Source: an uncultured Nocardioides sp. (GTDB taxonomy: Bacteria > Actinomycetota > Actinomycetes > Propionibacteriales > Nocardioidaceae). From it: 21,983 nucleotides of DNA. Positions 15,717 through 21,983 of this stretch are shown here, piece after piece. The stretch lies in the NCBI RefSeq assembly GCF_946885725.1, contig NZ_CAMPGZ010000050.1, forward strand, positions 1-21,983, written 5' to 3'. The notes beneath the pieces were generated by a model. It ran no database searches. It saw only the letters and a list, made by a program, of their open reading frames with translations, and was not told the origin of the DNA. The position numbers were made by a program, and so were the translations under genes. How positions within the stretch are numbered: the stretch's first letter is position 1; every line of letters begins with the position of its first letter.

Positions 15717-16609
15717 GCGACGCCCAGCGTCCAGCGGACGGTCAGCGGCTCGCCCGGCTCGAGCACCAGCAGGTCCTCACCGGTCGCGAACGCGTTGGGC
15801 GGCGCGGTCATCGGCTCCAGAGCGAGCCCGTCGCGCCGCCCGGGGGGTCCGGTGAACGCCTGCGCCCACCGGTGGTGCTCGTCCATCCGCAGCACGACCT
15901 CGCGCTCGCCCTGGAGCCGGACCTCGGCCCAGCCGTCGGCGTCCCGGTCGAGCCCGCCGAACGCCGTGTCGAGCGACTGGTCCCCGATCGTGCGCGGCTC
16001 ACGGAAGTCGAGCCGGGTCCCGGCGACGTCGACGGTGCCGGTCGGGATCAGCCGGTCGTCGGTCACCAGCGCCGTCGTGGCCGGCAGGTGCAGCTGCCAC
16101 GGGTCGAGGTCGCCGGTGCCGGCGGAGAGGTAGGGGTGTGCTCCGGCGGCGTACGGCGCCGGGGTGCTGCCGTGGTTGACCGCCGTGACGGCGACCGCGA
16201 GACCCGACTCGGAGAGCGTGTACGTCGCGGTGAGGTCGAGCGTCCATGGGTAGCCGGGCTGGCTCATCAGCCGGTACGCCAGCGACGCCGACTCCGTCGT
16301 CCGGCCGACCAGCGACCACGACTCCCAGCGGGTGAGACCGTGGCTGGCGTGCCCGCGCGCGACCTCGTTCAGCGGGAGCTGCAGGTCCTGGCCGCCGAAG
16401 GTGTAGCGGCCGTCGCGGATCCGGTTCGGCCAGGGCAGCAGCAGCTGTCCGCGGCCCCAGGAGCACTGCTCGTCCTCGCCGTACCCGACGACGACCGGGT
16501 GACCGTCGTACGACATCGTCCGCAGCGCCGCGCCGCACTCGGTGACGACGGCGCGGTAACCACCCGCGGCGATCTCGTGCTGCTCTCCGCTCGGGGGTAC
16601 CTCGCTCAT
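15713..16609 (-). CDS. Aldose 1-epimerase (galactose mutarotase family)
   Basis: 298 residues. The mutarotase fold motifs are [18 protein letters not shown] (57-74), GHASHGL with H87/H90, GAHPYL with H158 and the catalytic base E265 in LALEPMTAP. The histidine pair and glutamate are the residues that interconvert alpha and beta anomers of hexoses, so the enzyme should be active; sugar specificity cannot be read. The ATG at 16609 is preceded on the minus strand by TAGGCT and seven bases, so it is probably leaderless. Its stop shares CTAG with the barbiturase stop at 15713-15716. It is divergent from the GNAT gene and not functionally tied to the heterocycle cluster. Confidence 0.9.
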   Translation of the reverse strand: MSEVPPSGEQHEIAAGGYRAVVTECGAALRTMSYDGHPVVVGYGEDEQCSWGRGQLLLPWPNRIRDGRYTFGGQDLQLPLNEVARGHASHGLTRWESWSLVGRTTESASLAYRLMSQPGYPWTLDLTATYTLSESGLAVAVTAVNHGSTPAPYAAGAHPYLSAGTGDLDPWQLHLPATTALVTDDRLIPTGTVDVAGTRLDFREPRTIGDQSLDTAFGGLDRDADGWAEVRLQGEREVVLRMDEHHRWAQAFTGPPGRRDGLALEPMTAPPNAFATGEDLLVLEPGEPLTVRWTLGVA

Positions 16610-16616
16610 GAGGGGC

Positions 16617-16622
16617 AGCCTA
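16617..16622 (-). promoter_or_regulatory. -10 hexamer TAGGCT for leaderless epimerase transcript
   Basis: Minus strand: TAGGCT, GCCCCTC (7 bases), ATG at 16609. No Shine-Dalgarno lies between. It is back to back with the GNAT promoter at 16671. Confidence 0.5.
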
Positions 16623-16670
16623 GGGCGGAGGCGTGCTCGTAAACCCGGTGCGGCCCCGGCGGCCCGCGCC

Positions 16671-16676
16671 TACTCT
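16671..16676 (+). promoter_or_regulatory. -10 hexamer TACTCT for leaderless GNAT transcript
   Basis: TACTCT, CTCGGC (6 bases), then GTG at 16683. The absence of a ribosome binding site and the fixed distance support GTG 16683 as both transcription and translation start. Confidence 0.6.
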
Positions 16677-16682
16677 CTCGGC

Positions 16683-17672
16683 GTGGACCTCACCATGCGC
16701 CCCCTGCTCACCGACGACATCCCGGTGCTCGCGAAGCACCTGGCCGCGGTGGAGGCGGTCGACAAGACGGGGGAGCACTACAGCGAGGCGGACCTCGAGG
16801 AGGAGTTCGCCAACCCCGACATCGAGGTCGGCAAGGACATCGTCGGGGCGTTCGTCGGGGACGACCTGGTCGGCTACTTCGCGGTCTACCCGCGCTCCGG
16901 CGACGGCGACCACCAGAAGGTGCACGTCGAGGGCTCGGTCGACCCGGCCCGGCGCGGCGAGGGCATCGGGCACCGGCTCGTGGAGGCGATGGTCGCGCGC
17001 GCCGACGAGGTGCACCGCGAGAGGCATCCCGAGCTCCCGGCGAGGTACTCCGTCAGCGGGCTGACCTCCAACGACGCCCAAGCGGCGCTGCTGGCCGACC
17101 ACGGCTTCGTGGCCGAGCGGTGGAACTTCGTGATGCGCGCGGACCTGTCCCGGCTCGACCTCGGCCCGGAGCTGCCCGAGCTGCCCGAGGGGTTGCGCCT
17201 GCTGACCTACAGCCCTGAGCTCGACCGGGCGATGCTCGAGGCGCACAACGAGGCGTTCCTCGACCACCCCGACTTCACGCCGTGGACCGAGGTGGAGTGG
17301 AAGCAGTGGGTCTCGGACAGTCGCAACTTCCGTCCGGAGCTCAGCCTGCTCGTCGTCGAGGAGTCCGCGCCCGACGTGGTCGTCGCCTACATCCAGTCCA
17401 ACGAGTTCGACGCCTACTTCGAGGCGACCGGCAGGCGTGAGGCGTACGTCGCCAAGGTCGGCACCCGCCGCGAGCACCGGGGTCGCGGCCTCGCCGGCGC
17501 CCTGCTGCGGCATGCGCTGGTGCGCTACCGCGAGGCCGGTTTCGACGAGGCGTCGCTCGACGTCGACTCCGAGAACCCGACCGGTGCGCTCGGCGTCTAC
17601 GAGCGCGCCGGGTTCGAGGTCGAGAGCCGGTGGACCAACTACGCCCTGGTGCGGGAGCCCGTGCTTGGATGA
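16683..17672 (+). CDS. Tandem GNAT-family N-acetyltransferase (two GNAT domains)
   Basis: 329 residues from GTG 16683. Two GNAT domains are present. In the first (about 1-140) the acetyl-CoA pyrophosphate loop is VDPARRGEGIGHRL (87-99). In the second (about 165-325) it is VGTRREHRGRGLAGALL, followed by the usual DSENPTGALGVYERAGFE end. Tandem GNATs include mycothiol synthase MshD, but the sequence looks like the generic actinobacterial two-domain type rather than MshD itself. Acceptor unknown. An upstream in-frame ATG at 16608 would add 25 basic residues and overlap the epimerase start; I rejected it because TACTCT sits six bases before the GTG. The next gene starts within a few bases, so the two are probably cotranscribed. 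Confidence 0.87.
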   Translation: MDLTMRPLLTDDIPVLAKHLAAVEAVDKTGEHYSEADLEEEFANPDIEVGKDIVGAFVGDDLVGYFAVYPRSGDGDHQKVHVEGSVDPARRGEGIGHRLVEAMVARADEVHRERHPELPARYSVSGLTSNDAQAALLADHGFVAERWNFVMRADLSRLDLGPELPELPEGLRLLTYSPELDRAMLEAHNEAFLDHPDFTPWTEVEWKQWVSDSRNFRPELSLLVVEESAPDVVVAYIQSNEFDAYFEATGRREAYVAKVGTRREHRGRGLAGALLRHALVRYREAGFDEASLDVDSENPTGALGVYERAGFEVESRWTNYALVREPVLG

Positions 17673-17676
17673 CCGG

Positions 17677-18783
17677 GTGCCCGCGCACCCTCTGCCCCGC
17701 ACGTACGTCCACATCGGACTGCAGAAGACCGGCACGTCCTACCTCCAGTCGGTGTTCTGGCAGTCGCAGGACCGGCTGCTCGCCCAGGGCCTGGCGATGC
17801 TGCCGGCGACCAAGCGCGCGACGTTCCGGGTGATGCTGGACGTCCGGAACCGCGAGCCGGGCGGGCTGGCCAAGCTCGACTCCCGGCTCGCTGCACTGCT
17901 CGCTGAAGGCGGCAGGCCCGGTGCTCCGACGCGGTTGCTGCTCACGGAGGAGTCACTCGCGCCGGCAACACCCGAGCAGGTACGCCGCCTCGTCGATCAT
18001 CTCGCCGGCACCGAGGTGCACGTGGTCCTCACGGTCCGCGATCTCGCCCGCCAGGTGCCGTCGGTGTGGCAGCAGAAGGTGACCGCGCGGCGGCGTTACA
18101 CCTACGAGCAGTACCTCACCGCCGTCGTCGCGCAGGGGCGGCGCGCACGCGACTTCTGGGCGTCGCAGGACGTGCCCGCCGTGCTCGACCGCTGGACCGC
18201 CGCCGTACCCCCGGAGCGGGTGCACGTGGTCACCGTCCCGCCGCCGGGCACCGACCCGACCGAGCTGCTCGCCCGCTTCTGCCGAGTAGTCGAGGTCGAC
18301 CCCGCGACGCTGGACACCGCCGTACCCCGCCGCAACACCTCGCTCGGCCTCGTCCAGACCGAGCTCCTGCGCCGGGTCAACGCCGAGCTCGGCGACCGGC
18401 TGCGCGAGCGCGAGGCGTACCGTGCGGCCGGGAAGATGTACCTCGGCAAGCGGATCCTCGCCGCGCAGGGCGGGACGCCGCCGCGGACGCCGCGCCGGCT
18501 CGAGGCGTGGTGCCGGGAGACCACCGAGGCGCACATCGCCGCCCTGAAGGCGGGCGGGTACGACGTCGTCGGCTCGCTCGACGACCTCGTGCCCGACGCG
18601 AGCCTGTTCACCGACGACGCGCAGGCCGTCACCGACGCCGAGGTGGCGGACGCGGCGGCCAAGGCGATGGCGTCGATGCTGGCCGAGCCGCGCCAGCTGC
18701 GCCGACATGGCCGGCGACCCCACCCGGCGCCGCAGCAGCCACCCAGCATGTGGAGGAGCCTGGCGCGTCGGGTACGTCGTTAG
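17677..18783 (+). CDS. Sulfotransferase-like P-loop protein
   Basis: 368 residues. The N-terminal TYVHIGLQKTGTSYLQ (9-24) is the 5'-phosphosulfate-binding loop of PAPS-dependent sulfotransferases, and VVLTVRDLARQVPSVWQQ (about 116-133, R121 and S129) matches the 3'-phosphate-binding motif. The C-terminal ~40 residues are Ala/Arg/Pro-rich and probably unstructured. I chose GTG 17677, four bases after the GNAT stop; TTG at 17665, overlapping that stop, would add four residues. Similar proteins often sit near cell-surface polysaccharide genes, but nothing here names an acceptor. Its stop (TAG) shares TTAG with the converging hydrolase-like gene, leaving no room for a classical terminator. Confidence 0.8.
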   Translation: MPAHPLPRTYVHIGLQKTGTSYLQSVFWQSQDRLLAQGLAMLPATKRATFRVMLDVRNREPGGLAKLDSRLAALLAEGGRPGAPTRLLLTEESLAPATPEQVRRLVDHLAGTEVHVVLTVRDLARQVPSVWQQKVTARRRYTYEQYLTAVVAQGRRARDFWASQDVPAVLDRWTAAVPPERVHVVTVPPPGTDPTELLARFCRVVEVDPATLDTAVPRRNTSLGLVQTELLRRVNAELGDRLREREAYRAAGKMYLGKRILAAQGGTPPRTPRRLEAWCRETTEAHIAALKAGGYDVVGSLDDLVPDASLFTDDAQAVTDAEVADAAAKAMASMLAEPRQLRRHGRRPHPAPQQPPSMWRSLARRVRR

Positions 18784-19352
18784 ACCGTCAGCCGGTCGAC
18801 GAACGCGAGCACCTCGGGGTGCGCGGGGTCGATCAGGTGCCCGCCCGGGACGACCACCGCCGTCGCGTCGGGCAGGGCCGCGGCGAGCCGCTCGACCACC
18901 GCGCGCAGCGGGGCGGGGGAGTCCTCGCCGGACACCAGCAGCGTCGGCAGGCCGAGGCCGGACAACTCGCCCGGGTCGAACGTGAACCCCGCGGGCTCGA
19001 GCAGCGCCAGGCCGAGGGCGGCGCCGGGGTCGCGCAGGGCCAGCCTCAGCGCGACGAGACCGCCGGTCCCGTGCCCGATCACCACCGCGGGCCGGGCGGA
19101 CAGCGCGTCGAGCAGGCCGAGCGCGTCGTTCACGTGGTCGTCGAGGTCGATCGCGGTGGTGCCGTCGGGCAGCGGGCTGTGGTGGAACCCGCGCCGGTCG
19201 TAGTGGATGAAGCGGCCTTGCCGGCACAGCTTCTGGGCGGCGTCCTCCCACAGCGCCGGCGAGCCGGGAGTGTCGTGGATGCCGAGGATCGGCGTGCCGG
19301 CGCCCTGCTCCTCGTAGTGGAGCCGAACACTCCCCAGGGCCACCGTGGGCAC
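18780..19352 (-). CDS. Small alpha/beta-hydrolase-fold protein lacking the nucleophile serine
   Basis: 190 residues, short for the fold (usually 250-300), with no room for a cap domain. Recognisable elements are GIHDTPGSPALWEDAA (oxyanion region, 24-39), FIHYDRRGFHHS (48-59), the nucleophile elbow at 92-98, and LLVSGEDSPAP and VPGGHLIDPAHPE near the C-terminus supplying the usual Asp and His. The elbow reads IGHGTGG where the family has GHSxGG, so the nucleophile position (residue 95) is glycine; I checked the codon as GGG. It is therefore probably not a normal esterase. The GTG at 19352 follows TACGCT and six bases, so it is likely leaderless, with its promoter over the end of the upstream kinase gene. 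Confidence 0.8.
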   Translation of the reverse strand: MPTVALGSVRLHYEEQGAGTPILGIHDTPGSPALWEDAAQKLCRQGRFIHYDRRGFHHSPLPDGTTAIDLDDHVNDALGLLDALSARPAVVIGHGTGGLVALRLALRDPGAALGLALLEPAGFTFDPGELSGLGLPTLLVSGEDSPAPLRAVVERLAAALPDATAVVVPGGHLIDPAHPEVLAFVDRLTV

Positions 19353-19358
19353 GCGTCA

Positions 19359-19364
19359 AGCGTA
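19359..19364 (-). promoter_or_regulatory. -10 hexamer TACGCT for leaderless hydrolase-like transcript
   Basis: Minus strand: TACGCT, TGACGC (6 bases), GTG at 19352. It lies in the 18-base gap after the kinase stop. A perfect 10-base palindrome, GGTGCGCACC (19374-19383), sits just upstream inside the kinase 3' end. Confidence 0.6.
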
Positions 19365-19370
19365 GAGCGG

Positions 19371-19919
19371 TCAGGTGCGCACCACGAGGTCCGCGCGCTC
19401 GCGGGTGCCCTGCTCACGGAGGTACGGCGCCTCCGCGGCCATCCACGCCACCAGGTGGTCGCGCGAGCCCTCACCGTCGCGGGAGACGCAGCGCTCGAAC
19501 CGCACGCCCGGGTCGGCCTCCACCCAGACGAGCGTCGTGATGGCGTGCGCGAGGAGAAGCGACCCGGAGCCCACGCCCTCGAGCACCAGGAGGTCCACGA
19601 CCGGCACGTCCACCCATGGTCCCGGCGCCGACGCGTGCCAGTCCCAGCGGCGGTAGCGACCCGGGCGCCCTTCGGCGATCGGGCCCACGACCCACTTCGC
19701 GACCTGCTCGACGCCGGCGCGGAGGCCGTCCCAGCCGGGGTACAGGTCGTCGAGGTGCACGACCCGGCACGACACGTGCTCGGGCACGGCGCGGCGGACG
19801 TCCCGGGCGAAGGTGCTCTTGCCCGATCCGGCCGGGCCGTCGACGGAAATGAGCCGGCGGGTTCCGAGGGTGGGCGCTGCCGCCAGGGTGCGCCGCACCA
19901 CGGCTTCCGCCTCGCTCAC
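19371..19919 (-). CDS. P-loop nucleoside-kinase-like protein (uridine kinase-like family)
   Basis: 182 residues. Walker A is SVDGPAGSGKST (25-36, K34), then VVHLDDLYPGWDGL, which has the acidic DD and substrate-binding look of uridine kinase/phosphoribulokinase-like proteins, RRWDWHAS, and VLEGVGSGS as the Walker B-like strand. The C-terminus has the WVEADPGVRFERCVSRDG and WMAAEAPYL segments seen in actinobacterial proteins labelled uridine kinase or ATP-binding protein. Phosphorylation of a small metabolite is likely; the substrate cannot be read. The start is GTG 19919, overlapping the PLP-protein stop (GTGA). It is the last of three overlapped genes. Confidence 0.83.
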   Translation of the reverse strand: MSEAEAVVRRTLAAAPTLGTRRLISVDGPAGSGKSTFARDVRRAVPEHVSCRVVHLDDLYPGWDGLRAGVEQVAKWVVGPIAEGRPGRYRRWDWHASAPGPWVDVPVVDLLVLEGVGSGSLLLAHAITTLVWVEADPGVRFERCVSRDGEGSRDHLVAWMAAEAPYLREQGTRERADLVVRT

Positions 19920-21139
19920 CACGCGTTGCCGGTGCCGCGGTAGGTCGGCACCACGTCGACGATGCGGTCGCCCCGGACGAGATGGGCGTGCAGCACGTGC
20001 TCGGCCACCTCGCCGGACTTCGCGTGCCGGAACCAGACCAGGTCGCCGATCCCCAGCCCCGCGGCGCCCGGGCCGACGAGCGGTGTCTGCACCTCGCCGG
20101 CGCCCTCCAGCGCGGTCAGCTGTAGCGCCGGCGGCGCCCACGGCACGGGCGACCGGTCCCGGCCGGTCGGCCCCGACGCCACCAGGCCGCCTCCGGCGAC
20201 CGTCACGCAGTCCGGGGCGGGTCGCCGTACGACGGGAAGGGCGAAGAACGCGGCCGGTCGCGGTGTGAAGCTGCGGTAGCGGTCGAACAGTGCCGGCACG
20301 AGCAGGCCGGAGCCCGCGGTCACCTCGGTGACGGTCGGGTCGGCGGCGGAGGTCTCGAGGCTGCCGGAGCCGCCGGCGTTGAAGAACTCGAGGTCGGCCA
20401 GCTCGCGGAGCGCGTTGGCCACCTTGCGACGGCGGCGCTTGAGCTGCGCGACCGAGGCCTGCTTCATCCGGCGCACCACCATGGCGCGGGCGCGGTGCTC
20501 GGGGTCGTCGTCGGGTACGCCGGCGACCTGGCCCTCGTAGGTCATCGCGCCGACCAGCACGAACCCCGGGCGCTGGACCACGGCCCGGGCCAGCCGGACC
20601 ACGTCGTCGACGTCGCGCAGCGGTGAGCGCTTGGGGCCGACGTGGGTCGAGCCGAGCCGCAGCCCGGCGCCGACGTCGAGCGCGACCCGGACGGTGACGG
20701 GCGAGGTGCGGGCGGCGTCTACCACGTCCAGCTGTGCCGGGTCGTCGACCATCAGCGTGATCGTCGCGGCGGCTGACTCGTCCCCGGTCAGCCGGGCCAG
20801 CGCCGGCCGGTCGACGGTCGGGTAGCCCAGCACGATGTCGTCGCTCAGTCCCTCCTCGTGCAGCCAGAGCGCTTCGCGCAGCGTGTAGGCCAGCAGGCCG
20901 TGGAAGCCCGGGTGGTCGAGCGCCAGGCTGATCAGCCACGGCACGCGCAGCGACTTGGTGGCGACCCGGATCGGCGTACCCGACGCGCGCCGCGCCAGGT
21001 CGGCCGCGTTGGAGTCGAACCGGTCGAGGTCGACGACGTACGTCGGGGTGGGAGGCGCAGGGTCCAGCGCGGCCACCGCGGCGGAGAGGCGGCCGGCGAG
21101 CCGGACCCGGTCGTCAGGCCCGTCGACCACACCGGTCAC
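19916..21139 (-). CDS. Fold-type III PLP protein (amino acid deaminase/aldolase, alanine racemase-like N-terminal domain)
   Basis: 407 residues. TPTYVVDLDRFDSNAADL (31-48) followed by IRVATKSLRVP is the start of the alanine-racemase-like TIM barrel, with K62 as the probable PLP lysine. GAMTYEGQVAG and the glycine-rich NAGGSGSLETS region (phosphate binding) fit D-threonine aldolase/D-serine dehydratase relatives. The C-terminal beta domain ends with LVWFRHAKSGEVAEH and VPTYRGTGNAW. Actinobacterial homologues are commonly labelled amino acid deaminase/aldolase; the substrate is not proven. The start is GTG 21139, overlapping the membrane-protein stop (GTGA); the frame stays open to 21670 but that part is the membrane gene in another frame. 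Confidence 0.86.
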   Translation of the reverse strand: MTGVVDGPDDRVRLAGRLSAAVAALDPAPPTPTYVVDLDRFDSNAADLARRASGTPIRVATKSLRVPWLISLALDHPGFHGLLAYTLREALWLHEEGLSDDIVLGYPTVDRPALARLTGDESAAATITLMVDDPAQLDVVDAARTSPVTVRVALDVGAGLRLGSTHVGPKRSPLRDVDDVVRLARAVVQRPGFVLVGAMTYEGQVAGVPDDDPEHRARAMVVRRMKQASVAQLKRRRRKVANALRELADLEFFNAGGSGSLETSAADPTVTEVTAGSGLLVPALFDRYRSFTPRPAAFFALPVVRRPAPDCVTVAGGGLVASGPTGRDRSPVPWAPPALQLTALEGAGEVQTPLVGPGAAGLGIGDLVWFRHAKSGEVAEHVLHAHLVRGDRIVDVVPTYRGTGNAW

Positions 21140-21624
21140 GAGATGCCGTGCTTCTTCAGGATCGCCTCGATGTCGGCCATGTCGTCGTCCTGGACGGCCG
21201 GCGCGCCCTGCCCGCGGGCGGGAGCCGGGCCGGCCGACGTCACGGCGGCGGGGGAGGAGCCCGCCGCGGCCTTCTGCTGCTTCTGCGCCTTGCGCTCGGC
21301 GCGCGACGGCCGCCCGCCGCCCCGGCGGCGCAGGACGCCGGAGACCACGAACAGAGCCGCGGAGATCCCGCCGACGACGATGCCGGTCCACACGACCGGG
21401 CTGAACACCAGCCGCACGGCCCACGCGGACACCGACTCGGTCACCTCGAACACGACCCGCAGCAGGCCGGTCATCGCCGCCGCCAGCGGCAGCAGCGACC
21501 AGGCCACGCCGCGCAGCCCGGCGGCCGCGCCCCGCGACCGCCAGGCCAGGAAGCTCAGCACCAGCCCGACCACGGTCAGGGTGATGCCGATGGCCTGCCA
21601 GGTTGTCGCGTCGTACTCGCCCAC
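21136..21624 (-). CDS. Small three-helix membrane protein of unknown function
   Basis: 162 residues from GTG 21624. Three hydrophobic segments lie at about 10-28, 38-58 and 74-97. A strongly basic stretch (RRRGGGRPSRAERKAQKQQK) then leads into an Ala/Pro-rich linker, and the protein ends in a compact acidic-then-basic helix, DDDMADIEAILKKHGIS, which looks like a conserved docking tail. I do not recognise the family. An earlier ATG at 21666 is rejected because TACGCT plus six bases precede the GTG, indicating a leaderless start. It is the first gene of an overlapped trio with the PLP protein and the kinase. Confidence 0.75.
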   Translation of the reverse strand: MGEYDATTWQAIGITLTVVGLVLSFLAWRSRGAAAGLRGVAWSLLPLAAAMTGLLRVVFEVTESVSAWAVRLVFSPVVWTGIVVGGISAALFVVSGVLRRRGGGRPSRAERKAQKQQKAAAGSSPAAVTSAGPAPARGQGAPAVQDDDMADIEAILKKHGIS

Positions 21625-21630
21625 GCCCCC

Positions 21631-21636
21631 AGCGTA
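21631..21636 (-). promoter_or_regulatory. -10 hexamer TACGCT for leaderless membrane protein-PLP protein-kinase operon
   Basis: Minus strand: TACGCT, GGGGGC (6 bases), GTG at 21624. It lies in the 42-base gap after the ABC ATPase stop. No ribosome binding site and no clear -35. Confidence 0.6.
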
Positions 21637-21666
21637 CGGGCCTGTCCGGCGGCGGTGAGGGGTCAC

Positions 21667-21983
21667 TCATGCCACGACACGCCGCCCACGAGGGTGATTT
21701 TCTGACTCCTCGCCGGTGAGAGCGGACGCGACGGCGGGGTCGGTGGTGACGGCGAGGACGGCGGGGCGCTCGCGCTGCCAGAGGCGGCGGACGGTCCAGG
21801 CGAGGGCGATCCGGTCGGGAGGTGCGAGGGCGGCGAAGGGGTCGTCGAGCAGGAGCAGCTCGGGGCTGGACACGAGGGCGCGGGCCAGCGCGGAGCGAGC
21901 CGCCTCGGCCGGGGTGAGCCGGGAGGGCCAGGCGGCGCGCCGGTCGTCGAGACCGACCTGCTCGAGGACGCGGCGGGCCTTCT
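21667..21983 (-). CDS. ABC transporter ATPase, C-terminal fragment with degenerate motifs (5' end beyond right edge)
   Basis: The frame is open from the right edge to TGA at 21667, giving 104 residues. The KARRVLEQVGLDDRRAAWP lead-in and ALARALVSSPELLLLDDPF identify an ABC ATPase, resembling importer ATPases of the sulfonate/nitrate type. The catalytic features are altered: the signature LSGGQ position reads LTPAE; Walker B ends DD instead of DE; the D-loop SALD reads AALA; and the switch histidine (VTHD) is threonine (VTTD). It stops about 20 residues after the H-loop, shorter than normal. Residues 1-104 are counted from base 21981. It could be a diverged regulatory half or a decaying gene; the Walker A region is outside the window. 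Confidence 0.75.
   Translation of the reverse strand, partial: KARRVLEQVGLDDRRAAWPSRLTPAEAARSALARALVSSPELLLLDDPFAALAPPDRIALAWTVRRLWQRERPAVLAVTTDPAVASALTGEESENHPRGRRVVA

Noticed and set aside
16608..16682. N-terminal 25-residue extension of the GNAT protein from ATG 16608
   Set aside because: It would be Arg/Ala-rich, overlaps the epimerase start, and contains the TACTCT hexamer that marks the GTG at 16683 as a leaderless start.
21140..21670. N-terminal extension of the PLP protein to 21670
   Set aside because: The extra residues are a shadow of the membrane-protein gene; GTG 21139 overlaps that gene's stop and precedes the conserved domain.

Overview
The window is very GC-rich. It has GTG and TTG starts, ATGA/GTGA stop-start overlaps and several leaderless-type starts, all of which point to an actinomycete. 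A Nocardioides-like member of the Propionibacteriales is my best guess, partly because a palindromic element encoding the peptide VVEPVET recurs here and I remember that peptide from Nocardioides proteins. Placement is by style only. Genes fill almost everything: no stretch over 300 bases lacks one. I saw no rRNA, tRNA, CRISPR array, integrase or insertion sequence.

Region 1 (1-15716) looks like one catabolic locus for an oxidised N-heterocycle, most likely uracil/thymine via barbiturate. Leftward run the 5' part of fdrA and a DUF2877 (AllH-like) gene, two of the three subunits of an oxamate-type carbamoyltransferase. Rightward, from a 160-base divergent promoter region with a perfect 9+2+9 palindrome, run a UraA-like NCS2 permease; a three-subunit molybdenum hydroxylase (FAD, 2Fe-2S and Mo subunits); a CoxG-like membrane-anchored protein; an amidase-signature hydrolase; HyuA and HyuB; an SDR; a carbamate kinase; and a barbiturase/cyanuric acid amidohydrolase-family ring-opening enzyme. 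The genes from the FAD subunit through HyuB are joined by six consecutive 4-base overlaps.

Proposed pathway (inference): uracil is imported and hydroxylated to barbiturate by the Mo enzyme, and barbiturase opens the ring to ureidomalonate. Ureidomalonate is the one-carbon homologue of oxalurate, so the FdrA/DUF1116/DUF2877 enzyme could split it with phosphate to malonamate plus carbamoyl phosphate. Carbamate kinase would then recover ATP, and the amidase would convert malonamate to malonate. This would be an ATP-yielding alternative to simple hydrolysis by ureidomalonase. The roles of HyuAB and the SDR are not explained by it.

Region 2 (15713-21983) is ordinary chromosomal content: an aldose 1-epimerase (leftward), a two-domain GNAT and a sulfotransferase-like protein (rightward), then on the minus strand an alpha/beta-hydrolase-like protein without its nucleophile serine, a P-loop nucleoside-kinase-like protein, a fold-III PLP protein, a small three-helix membrane protein, and at the edge the C-terminal part of an ABC ATPase with several degenerate motifs. 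Five genes (DUF2877, epimerase, GNAT, hydrolase, membrane protein) have a TAnnCT -10 hexamer ending 6-7 bases before the start codon, the arrangement expected for leaderless mRNAs.
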